45,408 nt of DNA from Zelonia costaricensis (Eukaryota > Euglenozoa > Kinetoplastea > Trypanosomatida > Trypanosomatidae): positions 1 to 45,408 of the forward strand of contig JASAOO010003350.1 in assembly GCA_030849075.1 (NCBI GenBank). Reading direction: 5' to 3'. The position numbers and the translations under genes are program-made. Of this stretch, positions 28,013-37,917 are shown one piece after another. The notes under the pieces are model-generated. The model made no database searches. It saw only the letters and a program-made list of their open reading frames with translations, and had not been told where the DNA came from. Position 1 is the stretch's first letter. Each line of letters begins with the position of its first letter.

Positions 28013-29893
28013 CTACGCGGGTGTCCGGCGGGGTGGGACGGCCGTGGCCGTGGCCGTGCCGTACGACGCCGAGCCAGCGCTTGCAGGCGTAGGCTGCGTC
28101 AGCGGCGCGGCCTCGTCGCTGCTCTGTGAGTGGGAGGACTGCTTGTGCGGGTCCTTTGTGTGGACAACGAGGGCGGCGTGCTTGAGGTGCGGCGCGTCGG
28201 TCAGCGTGTCGCTGTCGCGCGGCACCCCGTACACACCCCACGCCGCGGTGAAGAAGCCGAAGAAGGTCAGCGTCCAGCAGCACGCGTTGAAGCCGGCGTG
28301 CTTCATCAGGTACGACGTGCCTCGGGCCCCGACAACGTGGCCCATGTCCTGCACCGTTCGCATGATCCCGAAGAACGGCGCGCCGTACCGCGGCGGGGCG
28401 CGATCGGCTGTCAGCGTCATGATCAGCCCGCAGCCCAGAGCGTCCACGATGCCAAACGCCGAGGCCGCCATGTAGAGGTGCACCTCACTGGAGCAGAAGG
28501 GCAGGAAGAAGAAGACGGTGCCAAGGCCGACGGCGACCGGCACCATGGCGAACTGCCGGCCCAGCAGGTCCATCACGAGTCCACCGAGCGGGAAGAGGAC
28601 CGCGTCGAAGATGAAACTGAAGCCCAGCAGGTACGACACTTGCGCGTCCGTCATCGACGACCGCATGCCGGCGAAGGAAATGAGCAGCTTGCGGTTGGCC
28701 CGCAGCGCCGTGGCCAGGACGATGTACAGCCCCAAGCGCCAGATCACCGACCAGTAGTCCACGAAGGTCGTCCAGAGCGTCGACACGTGAAAGTAGTGGT
28801 CGTGCTTCGCGCCCATACGGGGGTGCAGCGTGGCGACGGTTTCGCTGGCGGCGCCGAGGCTGGAGTTGACCGGCGCGCCTGCACCGTGCACGGGCACCGC
28901 GTGTGGCAGCAGCGACGCCGGCGTCTCCGCCCCCACAATCACGCGGCTATCGAGGCGGTCTGCGGGCAGCGTGGGGTTGGTGCCGCTCGCGCTGCTGCCG
29001 CTGCGCCCGCGTCGCTGGTGCGCAGGAGGGGACGCCGCAGCCCCCGCAGCCGCCGACGTTGGTGGCAGCAGCGGGGTGGCGACGTACGCGTCGGAGTGCG
29101 CCCCGGACGAGGGCTCGATGGCCGCCGGCACGTCATGGTGGTACTGCGGGGTGCGCCGGGTCTCGTCGGCCGCATCGTCCTCGGAGAGGAGCCGAGGCGT
29201 TGGCGGCAGCGACGAGGACACCACGCTGGCGGTGCAGGAGTGCTCGCACACCTGCTGGTAGCGCGTCGACCACGTCGCGATCGCGAGCGTGCCGAAAGCC
29301 ATCGCGCTGGCAGTGGCGGAGACGATGAAGGAGTAGCGCACGTCGCCGAGGTAGGTTGCGAACAGGCCGGAGGCGACGGGCCCGATCACGTGGGCCCACC
29401 GTAGCAGTCCGGACAAGATGGCCATCAGCAGCCCGCGGTACTTCTTCGACGAGATGCCGGCAACGAATATGTGCCGCGAGAGGAAGAAGCCGCCCAGGCT
29501 GATGCCGCTCAGCATGCAGAACGCGAACAGTTCCGTGCTGTTGCTGATCGTGAAGCCGACGACGGAGGCGACGACGTTCATGGCGAGGCAGAGGAACATG
29601 ACGTTGCGCACGCCAACGTACTCGACGATGATGCCTATGGGGATGTCCAGCAGCGTGCGGCAGAGCGCGGAGACGGAGATGTAGTCGGCGATTTCAGAGT
29701 AGGTGGCGCCGATGCGACGACCGAGGATGGTGATGAGCGGCACCTCCACGCTCGCGCTGACGCCGATGAGCAGGTTGGGCAGGTGCACATCGAGCACATG
29801 CGCCTTGAAGAGCTCCGTGTAGGTGATGGTGAAGTAGTTGCCCACCCGCTCCTGCTGCTCCGCCGCCATCGGCAGCGGCGCCCCATGCGACAT
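28013..29893 (-). CDS. Major facilitator superfamily transporter
   Basis: A 626-aa polytopic membrane protein. Six predicted TM helices lie in the first 210 residues (hydrophobic runs near 40-58, 70-92, 98-114, 122-144, 155-182, 187-207), then a roughly 165-residue hydrophilic Ser/Pro/Ala-rich central loop (213-375), then about six more helices from 380 to 580 and a polar C-tail. MFS loop motifs are seen as DIPIGIIVEYVGVR (83-96) in the first half and GGLVMDLLGRQ in the second, where the second Asp and Gly-Arg match motif A. The substrate cannot be read from the sequence, and I see no specific similarity to the folate/biopterin family. The predicted splice AG is 2 nt above the ATG; a second in-frame Met at residue 9 (29869) is a plausible alternative start. 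Confidence 0.85.
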   Translation of the reverse strand: MSHGAPLPMAAEQQERVGNYFTITYTELFKAHVLDVHLPNLLIGVSASVEVPLITILGRRIGATYSEIADYISVSALCRTLLDIPIGIIVEYVGVRNVMFLCLAMNVVASVVGFTISNSTELFAFCMLSGISLGGFFLSRHIFVAGISSKKYRGLLMAILSGLLRWAHVIGPVASGLFATYLGDVRYSFIVSATASAMAFGTLAIATWSTRYQQVCEHSCTASVVSSSLPPTPRLLSEDDAADETRRTPQYHHDVPAAIEPSSGAHSDAYVATPLLPPTSAAAGAAASPPAHQRRGRSGSSASGTNPTLPADRLDSRVIVGAETPASLLPHAVPVHGAGAPVNSSLGAASETVATLHPRMGAKHDHYFHVSTLWTTFVDYWSVIWRLGLYIVLATALRANRKLLISFAGMRSSMTDAQVSYLLGFSFIFDAVLFPLGGLVMDLLGRQFAMVPVAVGLGTVFFFLPFCSSEVHLYMAASAFGIVDALGCGLIMTLTADRAPPRYGAPFFGIMRTVQDMGHVVGARGTSYLMKHAGFNACCWTLTFFGFFTAAWGVYGVPRDSDTLTDAPHLKHAALVVHTKDPHKQSSHSQSSDEAAPLTQPTPASAGSASYGTATATAVPPRRTPA

Positions 29894-29895
29894 CC

Positions 29896-29940
29896 CTTGT
29901 GAGGAAGGAGGAGGAAGGAGAGGGACAGGAGGTGAGAAAA
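29896..29940 (-). promoter_or_regulatory. Predicted trans-splice acceptor abutting the MFS start
   Basis: A clean minus-strand C/T tract (29940-29900) ends in AG at 29897-29896, two bases above the ATG at 29893. If used, the 5' UTR is practically only the spliced leader. A second pyrimidine tract near 30160-30125 is an alternative. Confidence 0.4.
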
Positions 29941-32247
29941 TGCGTGGGCGAGAGCTCGATCACTGCGAGGACCGCAACACACACACACACACACACACGC
30001 ACACAACGCTGAACGACGAGGAGGAGGGGGCCACAAGTCTACGGCGACGAGGAGGCGATGAACCGCAGCTCGATTGCGTGCGACTCTGCCCACACTCGCA
30101 CCCACCTTCGTCCACAACACGGAGAAAGCGAGAGAGAGAGCGAGAAGTGAGAGCAAAGACGCTGGGATCAACTTGGCAAGTGCGCCAGCGAATGTGACAC
30201 AACAGGCGTGTTTGCACGTGTCAGGATAGAAGGGGAAAGGAACAGCGCAAGCCGTAGAAAAGAAAAGAGAACCGTAGTTAAAGATTTTTCTGAGCTACAC
30301 ACGCACGTAGTTGCGCGTTTGCTTGTTTTTTTTTTTTTTTGATATCGATTACACACACACTCACACACACGCGTGGGGGGGGGGCAGCTGGCGGGAGGCT
30401 CGTGCGGCTACAGTGCAGAGAGTAGGAGGGGGAGCAGCACAAGACGGACGCACATACACACACGCTTGAAGACACACAATGACACACAACTACGACACCA
30501 GACACCAGAGGCAGACCGTGCGGAGCCGGGGAAGGGGGGCAGGGGGAAAGGGGGCGAGGTTGCGTGCACACACGCCCGTGATCCTGAGTAGCCTGCAACG
30601 GTGTCTAACAACTCGTATGACGACGTGCACGAATGGATGTCGACACGGGTAACCTCGAGGAGGCGGGAAATCAGATGCACACGAAAGTGCGAAGACAGGG
30701 AGGGAGGGAGAGAGAGTGGGGAGGAGCTGGGCCGGAGTATAGGGGGTGGGTGGGGTGGGAGACGAGGGGAGGGGGGGAAGGGAGCGTCGGCGATGGGGGC
30801 AGCGCGCAGAGAGGGGCGATGGGCGAAGGGGGGAGAGTGGCGGGGGAGGGGGGGGAGGGGTTGAAGCGCGCGTGCGGACCCAGTTGTCGAGCGACTGAGT
30901 TGAGATAAGTCAAGGGTGTGGGATGGAGGAAAGTGGTCCGTAGGGCTGCGCTCCTGCTGCTCGCATGCGCTCGTCAGCCTTTTACACACTTGGGGCTTCA
31001 ACTTCGCCGCGCCATCGCTGCGCTCGCGGGCTTGTTTCATCCTGTAAGGGGACTTTTGGCCAGGACCAGACCTCGTTCCCTTTCCTGGCAAACGGGAGTT
31101 CCGTCGCCGGGGATAGTGGTCAATTTCTCCTCAGTTTCCGTTTAAAGAGGGGCACCGCAAACCTTTTTCGCGCTTTCCCCCGTTCGGTTTTTGGTGAGCC
31201 CTGATGCATTTCGTATTGTGGAGATAGTGCCACCCAGAACTTAGCTGGCAGGCCAACCAGGCGTTTGGTACACGAGTTTCCTAAACGAGAGGAAACCGGG
31301 AAGCTGCCTGTGGTGCCACAAGGACAGATGTGAAGAAAACGAACGGGGAACAATGATCAATAAAAGAAATAAAACCAAGGAGACCTGGAGACTCGACTCT
31401 GATCAAAACACGGACGTCAGCAATCACTTGGTCTCCCTTGGAGCTCAGCTGGGCTGGGCTGGAAGGGGGGGGGGGCGTTTGCGGCAACCTGTGTGGGTCG
31501 GAGGGGGAATCGCAGTCGAGGGACTGGCTGTGGGTACCAACTGTTGACATTGGCCCGCTCGAAGTTTAGGTCGAGACGAGAGAGAATAGCAAGAAACGGA
31601 TTCTGTTCATCTGGCCATTGCATCTCATGTCCACCCGGTGCGTTTCCCTCTTCGCTCGCTGGCTCTCGCTCGCCGTTGTCGTCCATCGGTCTACCCCTTC
31701 TTGACCCCATTCTGTCCGCCTCTCCGGCTCTTCGGCACGCTCTCACTTATTCAGTTGCATTTTAGACGCGAGACTGCTTTGTGCCCTCCCCCTCCCCACC
31801 CCGTGTGTGTGTGTGTGTGTGTGTGTGTGGTGGAGTGGGTCGTGGGTAAAGTGAGACGAGGAGAGCGAGTAAAAGGACAAGAGGACGTGGGTGTGGGTTG
31901 GAGATGTGGGGCGGAGGGGTGTTCAGCGCGGCGGAGATCGAGAGGGTACGACGTGCGCGCGTTTGGGGCAGCTGCGCAGAGAGCGCGGTGGATCCGAGTT
32001 GCATGCATGCATGCATGGGTGTCTGTGTATGCGTCCTCCAGCGGCAACGACGCCACATCGTTCAACGTTCGCTCCTATTGGTTTCTCGTTGCCATTCCGT
32101 CACGGCGCGTGGTACCTCGCCGTGCTACGCAGCATGGACTCGCGCTGTTCTTGGCGGGTACGCTACCACCCCCCTCCTCCTCCCAAACGGGGCAGCGTAC
32201 GGGTAGACGAGGCGTGGGCAGTCCTCGCTCTGCCGGCCTCCCGCGCC
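29941..32247. other. Intergenic region between BUD31 and MFS transporter
   Basis: About 2.3 kb with no supportable gene. CA repeats (29979-29998, 30350-30370), a T15 run (30326-30340) and purine-rich DNA fill the left part. A compositionally different block without dinucleotide repeats occupies about 30890-31770, and a long GT repeat lies at 31802-31829. Most of it should be the 3' UTR of BUD31. Confidence 0.55.
30890..31770. other. Compositionally distinct non-coding block, possible degenerate retroposon
   Basis: This block lacks the CA/GT repeats and most of the purine bias of the surrounding spacer and has balanced, T-containing, complex sequence. An A-rich stretch (31334-31380, with AATAAAAGAAATAAAACC) could be a retroposon tail on the plus strand. 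Leishmania 3' UTRs carry SIDER elements of about 550 bp, so a degenerate SIDER is a candidate. I could not match the diagnostic 5' signature with confidence. Confidence 0.25.
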
Positions 32248-33051
32248 TCACACAGCGCCGTCGCCGCCGCTGCTGCCACTGCCACTGCTCTGCTCGTTTG
32301 CCGCGTTCGGCGTTTCGACCGAGGCGGGGCCCGCGGCGGTGGCTGGCGGCCTGACAGCGTCGGCGGAGCAGCACCCCGTGCAGCCACACACGGCACACGC
32401 GACGAAGTGCTTGTTCTTGCGCTGCGCAGCGGGCACGCGGCAGATGCACGTGGCCGTGTCGTCGATGCGGTGCTGCGAGGCGGCCGTGGACAGCCGGCGC
32501 TCCTTCACGTCGCGCAGGGCGTACTTGGAGGTGAGGCTGGCCGCAAGGCTCGCCGCACCCGGCACGCCGCAGGCCGTGCAGCACAGCCGCTCGTACCCGG
32601 GCAGCCGCCACCGCCGCGCAAGCCCGCCGTCGATGAGCTGCATGTCGACGCAGTAGTCGTACACCTCCTTCGAGATGAGGTGCTGCTTCGCGTAGGCGAG
32701 GAACACGTACCGGGTGCGGGCGCGGTTGATGGAGGCCATGCGCCAGAGCGGCGGCACCGCAGCCGGCGGCGACTCCGATGACGACAGCGCAGTGCCGCCC
32801 TCCCCAGGCGACTCCGCCACAGGGGACGCACCGTTATCGCGGGCGTTCGCAGGCTCTTCTGGTGCCTCCTCCTGCTCGCGCGCGCGCTTGCGGGTGTCCG
32901 GGTCGGGCCGTGGCCGTGTCGTGACCCCGACGACGCCCTTGGAGTCCTCCTGCGTGGCACGCTTCATCTCCTCTTCGAAGCCCTCGAGCCGCTCCACGAG
33001 CACGTCGAAGCCCGGCGGCGGCTTCGGCATGCCGGGGCGGAGGAGCGGCAT
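32248..33051 (-). CDS. BUD31: BUD31/G10 homologue, spliceosome-associated zinc protein
   Basis: A 267-aa version of the normally about 144-aa BUD31/G10 protein, a component of the active spliceosome. Family landmarks are clear: an N-terminal PPPGF (11-15) and VERLEGFEEEM helix (19-29), PLWRMASINRARTRYVF (101-117), LISKEVYDYC (125-134), RRWRLPGYERLCC (146-158), TCICRVP (201-207) and a terminal CAVCGCTGCC cluster (219-228). The conserved Cys set (157, 158, 161, 202, 204, 219, 222, 224, 227, 228) can form the zinc clusters. Two additions account for much of the length: an acidic Pro/Glu/Arg insert (about 36-100) and an insert inside the zinc region (163-198), plus a Ser/Gly tail after 230. The ATG at 33051 or a second Met at 33030 could be the start. 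It probably acts in trans- and the rare cis-splicing of trypanosomatids. Confidence 0.9.
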   Translation of the reverse strand: MPLLRPGMPKPPPGFDVLVERLEGFEEEMKRATQEDSKGVVGVTTRPRPDPDTRKRAREQEEAPEEPANARDNGASPVAESPGEGGTALSSSESPPAAVPPLWRMASINRARTRYVFLAYAKQHLISKEVYDYCVDMQLIDGGLARRWRLPGYERLCCTACGVPGAASLAASLTSKYALRDVKERRLSTAASQHRIDDTATCICRVPAAQRKNKHFVACAVCGCTGCCSADAVRPPATAAGPASVETPNAANEQSSGSGSSGGDGAV

Positions 33052-33181
33052 GGCGACTCTGCAGCAGCGCTCGCACGCACTCAGAGAGACGCAGACGCAC
33101 ACCTGTCGATCGCCTCTTCACTGTCGCGTGCGTGGCTGTTTCGCGGTTTACGAAATTCCGCTGATGGGGGGCAGCTGTGGG

Positions 33182-33270
33182 CTGCAGCCGTCGGCAGAGA
33201 TTGACGGTGCCCCGCAGCGTGTGCGGGGTTAGGGTTAGGGGGCGGAAGGTGGGGAAGGGAGCAGGGGGAA
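33182..33270 (-). promoter_or_regulatory. Predicted trans-splice acceptor of BUD31 containing telomere-like repeat
   Basis: A minus-strand pyrimidine tract runs from about 33270 to 33225 and includes CCCTAACCCTAACCCC (plus-strand GGGGTTAGGGTTAGGGGG at 33225-33242). The first AG after it is at 33183-33182, about 130 nt above the ATG at 33051. Confidence 0.4.
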
Positions 33271-33844
33271 AACGTAAAGGCGCAACGGAGGGACGGAGGG
33301 GGGGTACGCCCAATTGAGCCCGCTGTCCTTGGGCCCGATAAACGCACACGCACTCGAGCGGGCTCGTGGGCGCCATCGAGAGCTCGCTGCGGTATTCACG
33401 ATGTGTTGCGTATGGCGTGGGAGCGGGCACCGGCGCACTCCCTTCGCGGGTGGCGCCATGGGCAGCTACTTACAGAGCAACAAGGAGGAGCGGACAGCGG
33501 CTGGGGCTGGGCGGGTGGGTGGGTGGGGAGTTGGGGGGGGGGGTCTCTCTATACGGGTGCAGATGCGTAGCACTGACAGTCCACTGAACGAGGGAGTGGG
33601 TAACACAAGGAAGACGGGCGGACGCACTGCCCGGGCACTCACGCCGCCGCCAGCCCCCTGCCCCGCCAGGTCTGACGCCACGAATACGTCCCTCCTTCTC
33701 TATTCTCTATGAGTTCCGTGCCCCGTACACCACCCCCGGGGGACAGGCCCACAATACGCAAGCACACACACTTATACAGAACCACAGGCCGATGTTCGGT
33801 GCGCTCACCCTTCTGCGCCCCCCCGGCGCGGTATCATGGTGAGC
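33271..33844. other. Spacer between MCM4 and BUD31
   Basis: About 570 bp, no gene seen. It should contain the 3' UTR of MCM4 and intergenic sequence, with a G-run at 33533-33543. Confidence 0.55.
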
Positions 33845-36800
33845 TCACACGACGCCGGCCGCCCCTGCAGCCGCGCCCCCTGTCAGCGTCACAGTCGACG
33901 CCGTGAAGGACTGCACCACGTCGCCGCCGGAGAGCAGCGCGAGCAGCTCCACAAACTGCGCCGGGGCGACAGGGCGGGCGGCGCCGAGTTGATGCTCGTT
34001 GAACGCCGCGCGGAGCTCGGCAACGGGCACGCTGCGGCGGCCCTGCGCCTGGTAGCGCCGCTCCAGGAGCTCCTCCAGCCGTCGCATGTTGCCCTCGACG
34101 GTGTTCTTGGTGGGGTCGGGGGCGTGGAACATGTCCAGGTTGATGAGCCCCGTCGTCGGGTCCGTCGCCGCCTCCTTCAGCGCCGCACTGATAATGCGCT
34201 TCGCCTCCACCACGTCCTCGACGACCACCTCGCCGCCGTAGCGCATCTTCGCCCGTGCCTCGGACAGCCGGATCATCGACTCGAGCTGCCGCAGCGTCGC
34301 CGAGACTGTCCGGCTGCTTCCGCGCGCCTGGCGCAGCTCGACGTAGCACCTGGCGAGCTGCTTGTGGGAGGCCTCCGTCAGGCGAGGAAAGACTGTTTCG
34401 CGTGCAAGGGCGACGTACTCCGACAGGATGGCGGACGGCATGTACGGCGCCTCGGCGGGGCCCTGGAGAAACACCTCTCCGTCCAGCTCCATGTGCACCT
34501 CCACCGGCAGCCCCGTCGTCACGTCCACGTGCGTCGTTGCCGTGGCGGCGGTGGTGCGCAGCGCCGCACTCGCGCTGCTGCGCCACTGCCGCCGCGTCGA
34601 GCTGGACGAGCCCGCGCCGACACCCACGGTGTTGCCCACCGCCCCGTTCGCCCGTCCCTCCTCCTCGGCGTCATCGCCGTTGGCGCCGCTGTCGCCGCCG
34701 CTGCTGCTCGCGTCCGATGCGTCGTCGCCGCCACCACGCGCTGCCGCCGCTGCGTTGGCGCCGCTGTGGCGACGGCGGCGGTGGCGGTTGCGGGCCCCGC
34801 CGGAGGTGTCCATGTAGAGGGAAAGGACGTGTGAGGCGAGGCGGCGGTCCTCGGCGGCGTCGTGGCGGTCCAGCAGCAGAAAGATGAGGTCGAAGCGGGA
34901 CAGCAAGGTCGGTTCGATCTGCAAGTTCTCGACGACGTTCAGCTGCGCATTCCACTGCGAGTCACGCGGGTTGGCTGCGGCGAGGATCGAGGTGCGGGCG
35001 TTGAGCTGGGCAATGATGCCGGCCTTGGCGATGGACAGCGTCTGCTGCTCCATCACCTCATGCAGCACCGACCGCGTCGCCTCGTTCATCTTATCGAACT
35101 CGTCGATGCAGCACAGTCCGCGGTCCGACAGCACGAGGGCACCGGGCTCGAGCACCAGCTCGCCTGTGTCGCTGTCCTGCACCACGAACGCGGTGAGACC
35201 GACGCTGCTGCTGCCCTTGCCGGACGTGTACACCCCGCGCGGCGCGATCTCGTGCACCTGCGTGAGCAGCTGCGACTTGGCCACACCGGGGTCGCCGCAG
35301 AGCAGCACGTTCAGCTCGGACCGGAAGACGGCGCTGTTGCTGCTCGTCCGCGCTCCGGCCGTTCTCGTCGGGCCCTCTTGCGCCGCCGCTGCCGCGTCCG
35401 TGCTGCGCTCGCTGAAGACGAACGTCTTGGCGGTGCCGCCGAAGAGCTGGGCGAGGATGCCTCGCTTCACGTCGTCGTGCCCCCAAATCGTGCGGGCGAA
35501 GGAGTGCAGCAGCACGTCGTAGATGTCCGCGCGGTGGGCGAGGGCGTGGAACATGTCCAGCCGCGCCGTGCCCATCAGCGCCGCGCGCGAGAGCTCCGAG
35601 TCGGCCTCGCGGGTGGTTGCCAGCGTTGGCGTCGACACGTGCAGGCGGTTACCCGGTGCGCCGCCGCCAGCGACGCCACCTTTGCCCGGCGCGGACGGCT
35701 CCGTGGCGCGGGTGGCGCGGACGAGCTCCATGTGCACCGCGTCGATGTGGGTAGCGAATATGCTCTTAATGATGCGGGTGTTGGCGTTGAGTCGGATCGG
35801 CGTGGACCGGTAGACGCCCGTGACGACGATGCGGTCGCCTGGCACGACGGCGTCGACCATGTTGCCATACACGACGACGCCGATGGAGATGGGCGTCTCG
35901 CCGTCCGACACGTGCTCGGGCGACTCCTGCACCTTCACGAGCTGCTTGTCCTCGTAGAGGGAAAGGTTGTGTTGAAGCTTGAAGGAGTAGGTCTTGCCGC
36001 AGTGGGCGCACCGCGTCGGCTCGAAGATGCGACCCTTGTCCCCGCTCACGCTGCGCTCCTGGTACTGGCAGTTCCAGCACTGGAAGCACGCGACCCGTAT
36101 CTCCGGGATGATCTTGGACACGCGGATCACCATGCCCTTGATCGACAGCAGCTGCTCCATGTGCTGCGGGCTGAGCTGCTTCAGCGTCCACATCGAGGGC
36201 AACTTTTTCGCGGCCACCGTGATGAGCACGTCATCTGGCACCTCGATGCCGTGGCGCAGCTGCAGCACGTCACGGTACAGCTCCTCCGCCACCGCCGACA
36301 TCATCTGCAGGCACTCGGTCGGATGATGCACCGTTTGCACGTAGAGGGTCTCTGCGAGACGCTGCAGCCACGTGAAGTCAAGCTCCAGCGTTGTGCGGCC
36401 CTGCACGTGCATCCGCAAGAACTCCTTCAAGTAGTACTTCTCCTGCGTCGCGTACGAGCCCGACGTGGCCGCCGCCGCGGCTGCCGCCACCGCCGCCACA
36501 CCCAGATCGCCGCTCACCCCGCCTAGCGAAGACGCGCTGCTGGCGGCGAGGTGCGGCTGCGGCACCGTGAGCGGGCTCGCCACGCGCGCGTCGCCCATCA
36601 CTTGACTGAGCGAGAAGGTCTCGAGGTAGTGCCGGAAGTCGCTGCGGAAGACCTCGACGGCGATGCCGGTGCCCCAGATGTACGAGAACTCCTCCGAGCG
36701 CTGCTGCGTCGGCCCGCTGTAGGCCGTGGCGGCCGCCTGCGCGGGTGCCACGTCGATGCCAGTGCGTACCGGTGCCGCGACGGCATCGGGGTCGCCGTTC

Positions 36801-36916
36801 AGAAATGCAAGCGATGCTGCCGCATGGGGTGGGGGAGGGGGTGACCTCTCGGGGCGCCGCTGTGGCCGTACGGGGGTGAGGTCGATGAACGGACTCGCGC
36901 TGTCGTGGGCGTCCAT
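33845..36916 (-). CDS. MCM4: DNA replication licensing factor MCM4
   Basis: A 1023-aa subunit of the MCM2-7 replicative helicase. The start at 36916 is chosen because the frame above it is a translated (CA)n repeat. Zinc finger: Cys280/283 (FQCWNC) and Cys303/306 (CAHC). Next come VQESPEHVSDGETP (329-342) and GVYRSTPIRLN (367-377), which fit MCM4 better than other MCMs. AAA+ core: Walker A GDPGVAKS (541-548), TSGKGSSSVGLTA (564-576), Walker B CCIDEFDK (602-609), NPRDSQW (649-655) and arginine finger SRFD (673-676). A Gly/Ala/Asp/Arg-rich insert of about 70-90 residues (about 708-800) interrupts the sequence after the arginine finger. A winged-helix-like C-terminus (about 935-1010) closes the protein. 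The N-terminus has Ser/Thr-Pro sites. It acts in the nucleus at origins; catalytic motifs are intact. Confidence 0.92.
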   Translation of the reverse strand: MDAHDSASPFIDLTPVRPQRRPERSPPPPPHAAASLAFLNGDPDAVAAPVRTGIDVAPAQAAATAYSGPTQQRSEEFSYIWGTGIAVEVFRSDFRHYLETFSLSQVMGDARVASPLTVPQPHLAASSASSLGGVSGDLGVAAVAAAAAAATSGSYATQEKYYLKEFLRMHVQGRTTLELDFTWLQRLAETLYVQTVHHPTECLQMMSAVAEELYRDVLQLRHGIEVPDDVLITVAAKKLPSMWTLKQLSPQHMEQLLSIKGMVIRVSKIIPEIRVACFQCWNCQYQERSVSGDKGRIFEPTRCAHCGKTYSFKLQHNLSLYEDKQLVKVQESPEHVSDGETPISIGVVVYGNMVDAVVPGDRIVVTGVYRSTPIRLNANTRIIKSIFATHIDAVHMELVRATRATEPSAPGKGGVAGGGAPGNRLHVSTPTLATTREADSELSRAALMGTARLDMFHALAHRADIYDVLLHSFARTIWGHDDVKRGILAQLFGGTAKTFVFSERSTDAAAAAQEGPTRTAGARTSSNSAVFRSELNVLLCGDPGVAKSQLLTQVHEIAPRGVYTSGKGSSSVGLTAFVVQDSDTGELVLEPGALVLSDRGLCCIDEFDKMNEATRSVLHEVMEQQTLSIAKAGIIAQLNARTSILAAANPRDSQWNAQLNVVENLQIEPTLLSRFDLIFLLLDRHDAAEDRRLASHVLSLYMDTSGGARNRHRRRRHSGANAAAAARGGGDDASDASSSGGDSGANGDDAEEEGRANGAVGNTVGVGAGSSSSTRRQWRSSASAALRTTAATATTHVDVTTGLPVEVHMELDGEVFLQGPAEAPYMPSAILSEYVALARETVFPRLTEASHKQLARCYVELRQARGSSRTVSATLRQLESMIRLSEARAKMRYGGEVVVEDVVEAKRIISAALKEAATDPTTGLINLDMFHAPDPTKNTVEGNMRRLEELLERRYQAQGRRSVPVAELRAAFNEHQLGAARPVAPAQFVELLALLSGGDVVQSFTASTVTLTGGAAAGAAGVV

Positions 36917-36936
36917 GCTGAATGCGTGCGTGTGTA

Positions 36937-36967
<31 letters not shown>

Positions 36968-37140
36968 TGGTATGTCTGTATGGGTGTGAGGAGGGGTAGC
37001 TCTATGGATTTCTTTCTCTTCGTATCTGACGTGAAAGCGTTGTGGACGGGGAAGGGGGTGGATGGGTGTATGCCGGTCGCGCGCGCGAGTGTGTGTCTTG
37101 TGTATTGAGTGCTCCACGTGTGCCGGTGGCTAGGAGGGAG

Positions 37141-37166
37141 CTGCGCAGAAAGAGGAAGGGAGGACA
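37141..37166 (-). promoter_or_regulatory. Predicted trans-splice acceptor for MCM4
   Basis: The minus-strand tract 37166-37143 (CCTCCCTTCCTCTTTCTGCGC) is followed at once by AG at 37142-37141. The 5' UTR would be about 225 nt and include the (CA)n repeat (sense strand) at 36940-36966. Confidence 0.5.
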
Positions 37167-37917
37167 CGTGAAGGAGAAGTTGTAGAGTTCAGTGGTCTTG
37201 CAGGCGTAGCTGGCGTCAGGTGCACCGTGGCGGCACCACCGGTGGTGGTTGCGGAGTCGGAAGCAGAGGAACGGAAGGCGCGCTGCCGCGTGCACAGGGG
37301 GGGGGGGGCACTCTGGCATGGAGAGAACCTAAAAGGAAAGAAGAACAAGAGGGCCGCTACACGCGAGGGCTCGACGCTGAGACAGGCGTGCGCAGCACCA
37401 ATGCCGCTCTTCTGCACAAACCCGGTGCCGCGTGGGGTGGCGCAGTCGCACTCTCCCCCCACTCACATCCCTTCCCCACCCCGGACCCCTCCGCCACGCA
37501 AAGGTCTGCCTCCTATCCGCTCAGTCGTCTTTCCTTCTTCTCGAGAGTGGCCTCTCTTGGTCATTTACCCGTCGCTTTCTTCTCAAGGGTGTCGCGCGGT
37601 CTGCACAGACACCCACGCACACGCACACAGACACACACACACATAAACACACTTAACGCTGCCGCACGCGTTCACGAGGCGAGCGTGCGAGCCGCATCGC
37701 GCAAGCAAGGCAGGTGGCGATCGCAACGAGACGGTGGCGTGGCACACGTTGGCGCCAGAGCACCAATCCGCCGCTCTCAGCGCTACACACACGCACACAC
37801 ACGCACCCATCGCACAATCGAGTGTACATGTGATGCCTCCCGTCATGGGCATCTTGGCCATCCCCTTCCCCCTCGTGCCTCACCTCCGCGCACACCCCAG
37901 GGGAAGAGAAGGGACCG
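37167..37917. other. Spacer between ubiquitin hydrolase and MCM4
   Basis: About 750 bp with no gene seen. It contains CA-type repeats (37617-37650, 37785-37804) and probably the 3' UTR of the ubiquitin hydrolase gene. Confidence 0.55.

Noticed and set aside
33225..33242. True telomere or chromosome end
   Set aside because: Only two TTAGGG units are present, with ordinary genes on both sides.
34862..36526. Open frame of 554 codons on the plus strand
   Set aside because: It is antisense to the conserved MCM4 AAA+ and zinc-finger region and has no recognisable domain.
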